From positions 1-17,435 of the forward strand of contig JADFKI010000044.1 of NCBI GenBank assembly GCA_022565015.1: 17,435 nucleotides of DNA, written 5' to 3'. The translations under genes were made by a program, and so were the position numbers. The notes under the pieces were generated by a model. That model did not search any database. It was not told the DNA's origin and saw nothing but the letters and a program-made list of their open reading frames with translations. Positions 6,758 to 14,320 of this stretch are shown here, one piece after another (the first letter of the stretch is position 1; each line of letters starts with the position of its first letter). The stretch comes from Chloroflexota bacterium (GTDB lineage: Bacteria; Chloroflexota; Dehalococcoidia; Lucifugimonadales; JADFKI01).

Positions 6758-7711
6758 ATGAAGGTTGTCATCGGATATTTCCAAACGGACCCGTTCTTGA
6801 ATGAGCTGCGCTCCGAATTTCCGGGCGTGGAGTTCCAGCCGGCCGCCACAGAGGAAGAGCAACGGCTTCACATTCAGGACGCGGACATCTATCTGGGCGT
6901 GCCGTCCAGAGACGTCTTTCTTGCCGCCGAAAAGCTGCGGTGGCTCCATTGCCCCGGCACCGGCGTGGACAGGCTCATGGAGATACCGGAGATCGCCGAC
7001 AGCGACGTGGTGCTCACGAACGCCCGCGGACCCCACACGAATCCGATGGCCGATCACGCCTTCGGGATGATCCTGACCTTCGCCCACCACATGCGAGAGC
7101 TCTGGGACGATCAGCGCGCACGCCGCTGGGACCTGCATAAATACAACGAGCGGATGATAGAGCTGGACGGCGCGACGATGGGCATCCTCGGCCTTGGGGG
7201 CATCGGCCGTGCCGTGGCGCGGCGGGCCTTAGGGTTCGGCATGGACGTTTTCGGCGTCGATGCCGATGCCACCGAAGCTCCGGTCGGAGTAAACGAGGTG
7301 TGGCCTCCCGATCGCCTCGACGACTTGCTCAAGATCTCGGACTGGTTCGTGGTGGCGGTCCCGTACACCGCCGAGACAGATGGAATCATAGACGGACGGC
7401 GGATAGGGCTCATGAAGCCCGGGTCCTACATGATCGTCCTCTCTCGAGGAGGAATCGTCGATGAAGACGCGGTCGTCGAGGCCCTGGGCACCGGCCAGCT
7501 CGCAGGCGTGGGGTTGGACGTCACGGCCGTGGAGCCGCTTCCGCAGGACAGCCCGCTATGGGGACGGGAAAACGTCATCATCTCTCCCCATGTTTCCGCG
7601 CTAACGCCCGAGATGTGGGAGGGGCGCAGACAATTGTTCAAGGAGAACCTCCGAAGATTTTTGGCCAACGAGCCCTTCTTGTATGTAGTCGACAAGAAGG
7701 CCGGGTATTAG
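6758..7711 (+). CDS. D-isomer-specific 2-hydroxyacid dehydrogenase (NAD(P)-dependent)
   Basis: A 317-aa protein of normal family length that reduces 2-oxoacids to D-2-hydroxyacids or runs in reverse. The Rossmann motif GLGGIG is at 145-150, followed by the acidic strand end FGVDAD, which favours NAD over NADP. The catalytic triad is complete: Arg230 (LSRGGIVDE), Glu259 (AVEPLP) and His278 (SPHVSA), with family-typical spacing. The start ATG has GGGAGG (6745-6750) at ideal distance. The amidohydrolase gene begins 61 bp after its stop, on the same strand, so the two probably form an operon acting on one substrate. No membrane segment; cytoplasmic. The specific substrate cannot be read from sequence; glyoxylate/hydroxypyruvate reductase and phosphoglycerate dehydrogenase-like roles are both possible. 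Confidence 0.93.
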   Translation: MKVVIGYFQTDPFLNELRSEFPGVEFQPAATEEEQRLHIQDADIYLGVPSRDVFLAAEKLRWLHCPGTGVDRLMEIPEIADSDVVLTNARGPHTNPMADHAFGMILTFAHHMRELWDDQRARRWDLHKYNERMIELDGATMGILGLGGIGRAVARRALGFGMDVFGVDADATEAPVGVNEVWPPDRLDDLLKISDWFVVAVPYTAETDGIIDGRRIGLMKPGSYMIVLSRGGIVDEDAVVEALGTGQLAGVGLDVTAVEPLPQDSPLWGRENVIISPHVSALTPEMWEGRRQLFKENLRRFLANEPFLYVVDKKAGY

Positions 7712-7772
7712 GCGTCAACTGTGAGCTCAGGCATCAGGTGCAGACCCTTGCTAATCCGTGAGGAGCTTAAGG

Positions 7773-8876
7773 ATGCTATTTGACGGGCATGCATACACGT
7801 TTCCTCCTCTGACGGGCTCCGGGGGTTTCGACTCCGCCGATGGGCTGAGACGTCACCTGCAACAGGCGATCGCCGTACATCACCAGCCCGTCCGGCGTGC
7901 CAGGGACCTGGCGCCTGCCGACTCGACGGGGCTAATCGACATGACCAACTGGACGAGCCTCGACGCCCTCAAGGAAGCGGACTTTCGCGCCGAGGGCCAC
8001 GGCCGCTTTCGATGGACGGTCGATGGCGAGGACTACGTGAAGCAGTATTTCCCGCCCGCCATTACAGACATGGCCTACCCTGCCGACCGCCTGGTAGCCG
8101 AGATGGACTACGCAAACGTGGATAAGGCGCTGCTGCACCGCACGCCCTACCTTGGCATTGGCAACGAGTTCATAGCCGACTGCGTTCGGAGCTACCCGGA
8201 CCGTCTGATGGGTCTTGCCCACGTCGAGGAGTGGCTCGTCGCCACAGAGCCCGAGGCATCCATCGCCAAGCTCCGAAGGGCCGTCCGAGAAGAGGGTCTG
8301 TGCGGTCTCCAATTTCTGCCGCCTCAGCTCAACCTCTATAACTACGACGGCCCCTGGGATGCCACCGAGTTTCATCCATTCTGGGACGCCGTAGCCGAGC
8401 TCGGAATTCCCATGTTCTTCTCCCTGAAGCCTCGTGTGGAGCCCTTCCTGGAGAGCTACCTGGAGGAGCTAAGGACCCTCGTTCGCTGGATGGAGCGCTA
8501 CCGGGACGTGCAGGTCGTGATGACACACGGCCTGGAATGGCGGCTCTTCAAAGAGGGCGAAGGCCTTCGCATCCACGAGGACGTTTGGAAGGCATTTGAA
8601 AATCCCAACCTGCATCTGCAGCTCCTCTTTCCCATTGCCCTTGGCGCAGTATGGGACTATCCCATGCCTCAGGTCCGACCTACGATCGAGGAGTGCGTCA
8701 AGCGAATCGGCGCCGACAGGCTCATGTGGGGGACCGATATGCCCATCGTGACCCGCTTCTGGACATACAGGCAGAACATAGATTTTATCCGGACCTACTG
8801 CGGCTTCCTGAGTGAGGACGAGATGAACGCGATCATGGGCGGGACCGTAGCAAGGCTTCTAGGTGTCGATGGATAA
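7773..8876 (+). CDS. Amidohydrolase_2-family TIM-barrel protein with altered metal motif
   Basis: The 367-aa product starts MLFDGHAYTFPPL, the usual first strand of the amidohydrolase_2 group (decarboxylases and hydrolases such as ACMSD or gamma-resorcylate decarboxylase). The classic HxH is changed to His6-Ala7-Tyr8. His252 (MTHG) and Asp322 (MWGTDMP), positions expected for the later metal or catalytic residues, are present. The loss of one metal-binding His suggests a shifted metal site, or a hydrolase relying on the remaining ligands. The ATG at 7773 is preferred over GTG at 7758 because AGGAG (7761-7765) sits 7 bases before it. It follows the 2-hydroxyacid dehydrogenase by 61 bp, suggesting they process the same aromatic or keto acid. 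Cytoplasmic; substrate unknown. Confidence 0.85.
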   Translation: MLFDGHAYTFPPLTGSGGFDSADGLRRHLQQAIAVHHQPVRRARDLAPADSTGLIDMTNWTSLDALKEADFRAEGHGRFRWTVDGEDYVKQYFPPAITDMAYPADRLVAEMDYANVDKALLHRTPYLGIGNEFIADCVRSYPDRLMGLAHVEEWLVATEPEASIAKLRRAVREEGLCGLQFLPPQLNLYNYDGPWDATEFHPFWDAVAELGIPMFFSLKPRVEPFLESYLEELRTLVRWMERYRDVQVVMTHGLEWRLFKEGEGLRIHEDVWKAFENPNLHLQLLFPIALGAVWDYPMPQVRPTIEECVKRIGADRLMWGTDMPIVTRFWTYRQNIDFIRTYCGFLSEDEMNAIMGGTVARLLGVDG

Positions 8877-8880
8877 ACCG

Positions 8881-8980
8881 AGCTCCCCCCAATTGCTAGT
8901 CCCGAAGTGTCCCCTACCCCGCACCACAACCCTCCATCCCCCAATATGTCGGTCTACACCACCCCATAACCCATAGCTAA
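8881..8980 (+). terminator. Candidate Rho-utilisation (rut) tract after the amidohydrolase gene
   Basis: By hand count the 100 plus-strand bases contain about 46 C and only 11 G, with repeated CCC to CCCCCC runs, immediately after the stop codon. Unstructured C-rich, G-poor RNA is the hallmark of Rho loading sites. No hairpin with a U-tract is present, so Rho-dependent termination would be needed to insulate the next operon. Confidence 0.4.
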
Positions 8981-8991
8981 CACACTGTTAG
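8977..8991. promoter_or_regulatory. Palindromic operator candidate upstream of the exosortase operon
   Basis: CTAACA-CAC-TGTTAG is a perfect 6-bp-arm dyad centred at 8984. Relative to the extended -10 box at 9022-9030 it lies near position -53, a typical place for an activator dimer. Which regulator binds is unknown. Confidence 0.4.
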
Positions 8992-9021
8992 TATTTTCCG
9001 TGCCGTAGTCCAATGAACGTG

Positions 9022-9030
9022 TGCCATAAT
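9022..9030 (+). promoter_or_regulatory. Extended -10 promoter of the exosortase operon
   Basis: TGC followed by CATAAT fits the extended -10 form (TGn plus 5/6 of TATAAT), which does not need a strong -35 box; none is seen. Predicted transcript start near 9037 leaves a leader of about 26 bases before ATG 9063. Confidence 0.4.
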
Positions 9031-9062
9031 CGATTTAGCGGTTAATAGACTGCGGTGTATTG

Positions 9063-10427
9063 ATGAGCCAGAGTCCACGCTGTTCGAATTGCCAGGAAGA
9101 GATCGTCTGGATACCTGTTTATCAGACGGGCGAGCCGTACTGCTGCGAGGGTTGCGCCAAGGGAGGCCCTTGCATATGCACCTACGACGGGCCTCCGCCC
9201 AAGCTCAATACCAGGGATATCCTTGTGTCGGCGGGCTACGATACCGACGCGCTGGCGTCGGAGCTCACGATGTGCGCCAACTGCTTTGAGGAGCTTAGAA
9301 AGCAACACTTTCTTTCCAAGGACATAGCCTACTGCTGCTTTGGGTGCGCCCAGGGTGGACCGTGCACTTGCACCTACCAGAGCTCGCCGGCAGAGCCCGT
9401 TCTCGAGACGGCACTCATCGAGGAGGAAAGCGACCGGGAAACGCCTCCGGACAGCCCTGTATTCAAGACCAACCCTTACTGGGACATGGATGGCGAGGCG
9501 TCTCCGCACACCGAGCTCGACGACCAGGACGATGCGAAGTCCGACGGCCTATGGAGCTCGCCGGTCCCCGCCGGCCCGGCCATCGAACTTACGCCTCCAT
9601 CGTCCGAAGTCGAAATTGTCGACTCCGAAGGCCCTGTCGAGCAAGCCAACGACCCTCTCCCCGCCTTCGCTGAGATGCCGGACATAAAGGCTTACGAGCG
9701 GCATCTGGTGCATGCCTCCCCTTTGAGCAAGATATCCGACGTAAACAGGCTGGCCTCCCTCATCGAGCGCGTGCCGTCGGTGCAGAGCCTGATGCTTACG
9801 TACTATGCCCGCGGCCGGGCCACCTATCAGATGGAGTCGGAGTCCATCAACGCCGTCATCAAAGAGATAATCGAGGCCGGAAACTTACCCATCGACAGCC
9901 TGAATCTGACTCCCGACGGACTTCTGCTGTCCCTGCGCAGCGAGGAGGAAGCCTCGGCTTCACCAGCGGGTCGCCGGGCCGGGGCGCAACCTGGCTCTGC
10001 TCATGAAATGGACGACGACCAGGCGCCACGCCCCTTCATGTACGAGATCGGCGTAGACGTGTTCTTCAACGGCAGGCACTATGAATATGTTGAGGAAAAC
10101 GGTGAGCAAGGCCCCGTTCACATGCATTCCTGGCGGGCGCAGGCTATCTTGCTGGGGGAGTCCTCCAACGACGTCGGCATCGTGGTAGGGACCGAAGACG
10201 TCAAAGAGATCATCGAAGACCTCGTTTCACTGTATAACGAGTCGCTCCTTAACAAGGTCCCGCCCTTCGACGAGATCATGCCCACCTCCAACAACATCGC
10301 CCGAGTGATATATGAATACGTGATGAACGAGTTGGTGGACTCTGAGCTGGAGCTGAAGGCCGTCAGGCTGTGGGAGTCTCCAACGAGCTACGTGGAGTAT
10401 TCGGGAGAAGGATTTGGTTCCATCTAG
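9063..10427 (+). CDS. Two Cys-rich metal-binding repeats fused to a PTPS-like domain
   Basis: Four parts can be seen in the 454 aa. Residues 7-39 and 71-103 are two copies of one motif with identical spacing, CxxC-x16-CCxxC-x5-CxC, each ending GGPCxCTY; seven cysteines per copy imply bound zinc or another metal. Residues about 110-210 are an acidic, proline-rich linker. About 213-305 is a small alpha/beta domain I do not recognise. About 325-450 resembles 6-pyruvoyl-tetrahydropterin synthase: zinc ligands His339 and His353-x-His355, PTSNNIARVI and WESPTSYVEY with Glu438. The catalytic Cys is absent and the usual Asp-His is replaced in YNESLLN, so ordinary PTPS chemistry is unlikely. It overlaps the next gene by 14 bp. 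It recalls the small PTPS-like family TIGR03112 beside exosortase G. No signal peptide. ATG 9063 is preferred over TTG 9060; its ribosome site is weak. Confidence 0.75.
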   Translation: MSQSPRCSNCQEEIVWIPVYQTGEPYCCEGCAKGGPCICTYDGPPPKLNTRDILVSAGYDTDALASELTMCANCFEELRKQHFLSKDIAYCCFGCAQGGPCTCTYQSSPAEPVLETALIEEESDRETPPDSPVFKTNPYWDMDGEASPHTELDDQDDAKSDGLWSSPVPAGPAIELTPPSSEVEIVDSEGPVEQANDPLPAFAEMPDIKAYERHLVHASPLSKISDVNRLASLIERVPSVQSLMLTYYARGRATYQMESESINAVIKEIIEAGNLPIDSLNLTPDGLLLSLRSEEEASASPAGRRAGAQPGSAHEMDDDQAPRPFMYEIGVDVFFNGRHYEYVEENGEQGPVHMHSWRAQAILLGESSNDVGIVVGTEDVKEIIEDLVSLYNESLLNKVPPFDEIMPTSNNIARVIYEYVMNELVDSELELKAVRLWESPTSYVEYSGEGFGSI

Positions 10428-12981
10428 GGCCAGACCCCTTGTCGCCGCGGTCCTCATCACCCTGGTGGCCCTCTTGGTATACGGACGGGCCCTGTTTCCC
10501 TCCGAGGAGTCACAGCGATACCCCTGGTCGTCCGACGCCTGGGGGCACCTCATCAAGGTCGAATACCTTCAGGACCAGATCGAGTCCGGCGTCTGGTACC
10601 CGGACCTCTTCCCTGACTGGTACAACGGCCAGCAGATGCTTCGTTACTACGCTCCACTGCCGTATTACATTCTTGTGGGAATAAAGGCGGTTTCCGACGA
10701 TGTGTTCGTCGCGGGCAACTGGTTCCTGTTCATCTCGGCGCTTGGCGGCGGACTTTCCATGCTGCTCTTTTCGCGCAGGTACGGGCTCTTCTGGGCCACG
10801 CTTGGCGGCGTGTTCCTGGTCCTCATGCCCGATAACCTTCGCGTAGCCTTCGCAGAAGGGAATCTGCCCCGTGTATTGGCCTCGGCACTCCTGCCTGCGA
10901 CATTCTACTTCACATTGAGGCTGCTGACCGAAGAGCGCGGGCGGAAAACGGCGTTCGTGGCGTTGGCGCTGCTAATGAGCCTCATCGTGTTGTCCCACGC
11001 GATGATGGGGGCGATATTCGGCGTGTCCCTGAGCTTCTTCGCCGTGGTCTACTGGATAACTGCCCGGTGTAGCCCTCGACACGTATTGCGGACGGTCCTG
11101 GCCCTCTTTTCCGGCGTGCTGCTCTCGGGATGGTGGCTCATTCCCAGCCTGTCAGGCGGCATAACCGATCTGAACACGGCCGCCGCCAGCGAGGCCCTAG
11201 TCAGCGTTCCCTTGCAGGTTTCACTGAACCCGGCCGCTCGTTGGACAAACATGGAGAGCTACTACATCGGCGCCTCCATCATCCTGGCACTGGCGCTGGT
11301 CGCCTTGTACTGGATGCGTGCCGACGCCACGTTGAGGGCGTTGTCTATTACCGGCCTGGCCCTGGTCGCATTGAGCTCCACGCTGCTTAACGTCGTTTAC
11401 GACATCCTGCCCTTCCACGAGCTATTCTGGCCGATTCGATTCATGAGCGTGTCCGGGCTCATCCTCATAATCGTGACGATTGCCGCCCTCTCGCTGGTCT
11501 GGCGCAAGAGCGGTCCTGGAAAGGAGAGCATTGGGCGGTTCGTCGCCGCAGGTCTGATTGTAATAGTCCTGCTGGACTTCTGGCAGTCCACACCGCTGGT
11601 CATGACTCGTGAGGCCCCGCCCGAGGTCGCAGAGGTAGCGAGGCTCCTTCGCGAGTCGCCCGGATGGCGGGTCGCAACGGTAGACCTTTCGTTGCTTGGG
11701 TCGTCACCGTCCTACCTGTTCACGGTCGTGGGAGGCAGGGAGCAGGTGTATGGCTGGGCATTTCAAGGCGCGGTGACTTCGCCTGCGATTGCAAGGGTCA
11801 ATCAGGCCATCGAGGAGAGTTTTTCGACATACGCCGTGGACCGCCTGGAGCGTATGGGCTCCGACGATATGGTGGTGCTCAAGACCCTTCCCCAGTCCAT
11901 CTACAAGGTTTCTCCGGAGTTCAGGGAGGCCCTGCCCAACGCAGGATATGAGCTGGCATACAGTGGAGACAGGATAGAGCTTTACCAGCGGCAAGGAGGG
12001 CCGCGCGCCTTCGGCGTCGATGCGGATGCATTTGCGATAGGCTCCGGCGCCCAGAGCCTGGCACTGCTGTTCCCGGACCTGCTTGTCGGCTCAGAAACGA
12101 AGCTGGACGAATACGATGTCGAGTTCCTGGCCGGGTTCGATACCCTGGTGCTCGCCGGCTTCGAGTGGAACGACCGCTCGGAAGCCGAGGCCATTGTCCG
12201 CAGTCTCGCGGGGCGAGGAAAGCGAATCGTGATCGACCTGAACGGCACCCCTCACGATGTTCTGGCCAGGGAGCCCAGATTCCTCGATGTCTACGGAGAG
12301 CGCGTCACCGCCTCCAGCCCTCCGTCTTTTGATGTCGCCGGGCAGACGAGAACGCTAAGGCCTTTTCACGGCTCCAACGAGCCCTGGCAGGCATATGTTC
12401 CCCAGGGGCTGGACGCGAAGGACCTGACGTTCGACCTTTTTGGCGCGGAGGCCGTTATTGTCGGACGAAAAGAGGTATCCGGAGGAAGCGTCACGTTTCT
12501 TGGCATGAACCTGATCTTCCACGCGGTGCTGACGGGCGATCCCCTGGCCATCGAAATACTCGAGGCCGAGCTTGGATTAGAGGCCGGCCAGGAGTCCAAT
12601 CTCCAGGCGGTCCCCCTGGATCGCTATGAGGCGACCCAAGCCGGCTTCAGATTCTCCCTGGAGGTCCCAACGTCCGGCTACTATCTCCTACCCTTTGCGC
12701 ACCACTCAGGGACGGCAGTCTACGTGGACGGCCAAAGGGTCCCCTCGCTGGCGGTCGATTCGATCACGCTTGCGGAGCTGCCTTCCGGTGTGCACGACGT
12801 TGCCATCGAGTCCGTGCCCACCGTCGAGTATCCTTTGGGCCGCTTCTCGACCGCTCTGGGCCTGATCTTTGTTCTGGCGACCGTAATTCAAGGTCTAGCA
12901 TATTCGGAACTGCGTAAGAGGTTTACCTTTAAAGGGGGTAGGCCCAGGGCCGCGACTCCGCAGCCCTCTGAAGACGCATAG
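10414..12981 (+). CDS. PTPS-related polytopic membrane protein, exosortase-associated
   Basis: An 855-aa integral membrane protein. The first segment (about 8-25) is followed by an outside loop with Asp41-Ala-Trp-Gly-His45 and RYYAPLPYY, matching the N-terminal pattern of the Pfam family called PTPS-related (PF10131) and GT-C-like transferases, where an acidic residue in the first loop is often catalytic. About ten membrane segments run to residue 390, then a large extracytoplasmic region (about 400-810) with beta-rich stretches, and a last membrane segment near 810-835 ending in LRKRF. The TTG start is supported by GGAGAAGGA just upstream and lies inside the previous gene, so the two are translationally coupled. 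Proposed role, by architecture and context: transfer or modification of a lipid-linked sugar outside the membrane for the exosortase system. The reaction is unknown. Confidence 0.75.
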   Translation: MVPSRARPLVAAVLITLVALLVYGRALFPSEESQRYPWSSDAWGHLIKVEYLQDQIESGVWYPDLFPDWYNGQQMLRYYAPLPYYILVGIKAVSDDVFVAGNWFLFISALGGGLSMLLFSRRYGLFWATLGGVFLVLMPDNLRVAFAEGNLPRVLASALLPATFYFTLRLLTEERGRKTAFVALALLMSLIVLSHAMMGAIFGVSLSFFAVVYWITARCSPRHVLRTVLALFSGVLLSGWWLIPSLSGGITDLNTAAASEALVSVPLQVSLNPAARWTNMESYYIGASIILALALVALYWMRADATLRALSITGLALVALSSTLLNVVYDILPFHELFWPIRFMSVSGLILIIVTIAALSLVWRKSGPGKESIGRFVAAGLIVIVLLDFWQSTPLVMTREAPPEVAEVARLLRESPGWRVATVDLSLLGSSPSYLFTVVGGREQVYGWAFQGAVTSPAIARVNQAIEESFSTYAVDRLERMGSDDMVVLKTLPQSIYKVSPEFREALPNAGYELAYSGDRIELYQRQGGPRAFGVDADAFAIGSGAQSLALLFPDLLVGSETKLDEYDVEFLAGFDTLVLAGFEWNDRSEAEAIVRSLAGRGKRIVIDLNGTPHDVLAREPRFLDVYGERVTASSPPSFDVAGQTRTLRPFHGSNEPWQAYVPQGLDAKDLTFDLFGAEAVIVGRKEVSGGSVTFLGMNLIFHAVLTGDPLAIEILEAELGLEAGQESNLQAVPLDRYEATQAGFRFSLEVPTSGYYLLPFAHHSGTAVYVDGQRVPSLAVDSITLAELPSGVHDVAIESVPTVEYPLGRFSTALGLIFVLATVIQGLAYSELRKRFTFKGGRPRAATPQPSEDA

Positions 12982-12993
12982 CTATCGACGGAC

Positions 12994-13077
12994 ATGACGC
13001 TAATGAGAGGGCTTCCGACGGGATTCCGTAAGAGGTTTCGCGGACGGTCAGGCAGGAATGTCCTTTATGAAGTTTGA
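12994..13077 (+). other. 27-codon basic open frame between two operon genes (probably spurious)
   Basis: ATG at 12994 opens a frame rich in Arg and Gly (FRKRFRGRSGR near its centre) that ends at 13077, overlapping the start of the secreted-protein gene in another frame. It could be a coupling leader peptide but has no clear ribosome site, so I do not call it a gene. Confidence 0.15.
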
Positions 13078-14320
13078 TTGCATTGTCACCAGCTGGCGGA
13101 CCGCTATTCTCCGACCGTCCAGGGCCGTGGGAGCAGCGATTGCCGCAGGGGTGGTCGTTCTGCTGCTTTCGCTATTTCCGGCCGATGCGATGGAGGCCTC
13201 CGACCCCGCCGATGACGACTTCGAGACCGGTGGGCTCGACGGAGGCACTGGTTGGCTGGATGGTTGGCAGACCTCCGGCTCGGTAGATATAGTCAACTAC
13301 GGAGGCTCACTTACCGACTCCCGGCATCTGCGATTGCGGGCGGGAGACGGTACCGCCTACAGAGATGTGGAACTGACGGGATCAGAGAGACTGGAGCTAA
13401 CGGTCTGGGTCCGGGCCGACTCATTCAGCACAGGTGATTTCGCCACACTGCAAGTTGGCGAACCGGGCTCGCTGGTGGAGGTCCAACGATGGGACGCCTC
13501 CCTCGGCCTCGGCTCCGGCCCCGAAAACGCCGGCGAGTACCACCTCTTTACCTTTGACCTGGAGCCGTACTTCACAGGTGGACTGCTCCGCATTCAGTTC
13601 GATTCTCACATGGCCGACGGAGAAGGCCAGTTACTGGTGGATGAGGTGGTCATATCCAACGACGAACCGCCGCAGGGCTCCGCCGTGGCAGGGGGCCCGC
13701 CTTCGTCTGCCTCGTTCATCGAGCTCGACGGCGAATTCCAGGACTGGGTAGGCCGCGCGAACATCGTCGACCCGTTCGGTGATGCTCGAAATGCCCGTGG
13801 AGACATAATCGCGTTCCATTGGGCGAACGATCCGGATGACGACACCGCCTTCTGGATGATCGAGCGCCCTCCTGGTCTGGGCAAGAGTGCCAGGTATTCA
13901 CTGCATCTCGACATGAATGACGATGGCGACTTTACGGACGCGGTCGACCGCATTGTAGAGGTGTGGTACGCCCCGGGGTCCAGAAGCTCCCGGGTGGACA
14001 CGAGGGTGCGGCAGGCCGACAACAATCAGCTTATAGCCGTCGACAGGAAAAGGGACTGGGGGGAGACGATATCCGAGGGCTCGTCGCGGGTGGAGTTTGG
14101 CGTGCCCTACTCCGACCTGGGTTTTTCCTTTGGCTCCGTGTTTCGCACGTACGTGGAAAGCAGCTATGGCGACAGGGCGCCGGATACAGGCGACGTTCAG
14201 TGGACCGCCATACCCATACTTGGATACGTGGGCGTTGGCGCTGCTCTCCTGGTGGGAGGCTTCGCGATATGGTGGTTTCGACTGCGTAAGCACGAGGGGT
14301 TAGAGGTGCCTCAGTCATGA
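13067..14320 (+). CDS. Secreted beta-rich protein with C-terminal exosortase-type tail (likely sorting substrate)
   Basis: The 417-aa product has a signal sequence (basic n-region, then AIAAGVVVLLLSLF, possible cleavage near the ADAMEA). A jelly-roll-like domain (about 45-195) precedes a second beta domain starting LDGEFQDWVGR, with a calcium-loop-like segment from Asp282 (DMNDDGDFTDAVD). The C-terminus carries a hydrophobic helix (about 381-404) then RLRK, the tripartite architecture of exosortase substrates, with PDTGD just before it. The xDGxFxDW...DPxGDA pattern is one I associate with Firmicu-CTERM proteins linked to exosortase G. The stop overlaps the exosortase ATG (ATGA). Start: ATG 13067, with AGGCAGGA at 13050-13057, is preferred over ATG 13058, which sits on that ribosome site. 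Confidence 0.75.
   Translation: MKFDCIVTSWRTAILRPSRAVGAAIAAGVVVLLLSLFPADAMEASDPADDDFETGGLDGGTGWLDGWQTSGSVDIVNYGGSLTDSRHLRLRAGDGTAYRDVELTGSERLELTVWVRADSFSTGDFATLQVGEPGSLVEVQRWDASLGLGSGPENAGEYHLFTFDLEPYFTGGLLRIQFDSHMADGEGQLLVDEVVISNDEPPQGSAVAGGPPSSASFIELDGEFQDWVGRANIVDPFGDARNARGDIIAFHWANDPDDDTAFWMIERPPGLGKSARYSLHLDMNDDGDFTDAVDRIVEVWYAPGSRSSRVDTRVRQADNNQLIAVDRKRDWGETISEGSSRVEFGVPYSDLGFSFGSVFRTYVESSYGDRAPDTGDVQWTAIPILGYVGVGAALLVGGFAIWWFRLRKHEGLEVPQS

Noticed and set aside
14178..14195. PDTGD as an LPxTG-type sortase signal
   Set aside because: It lacks the leading Leu and Gram-positive sortase context; an exosortase is encoded next door, so it is discussed only as a possible exosortase signal.
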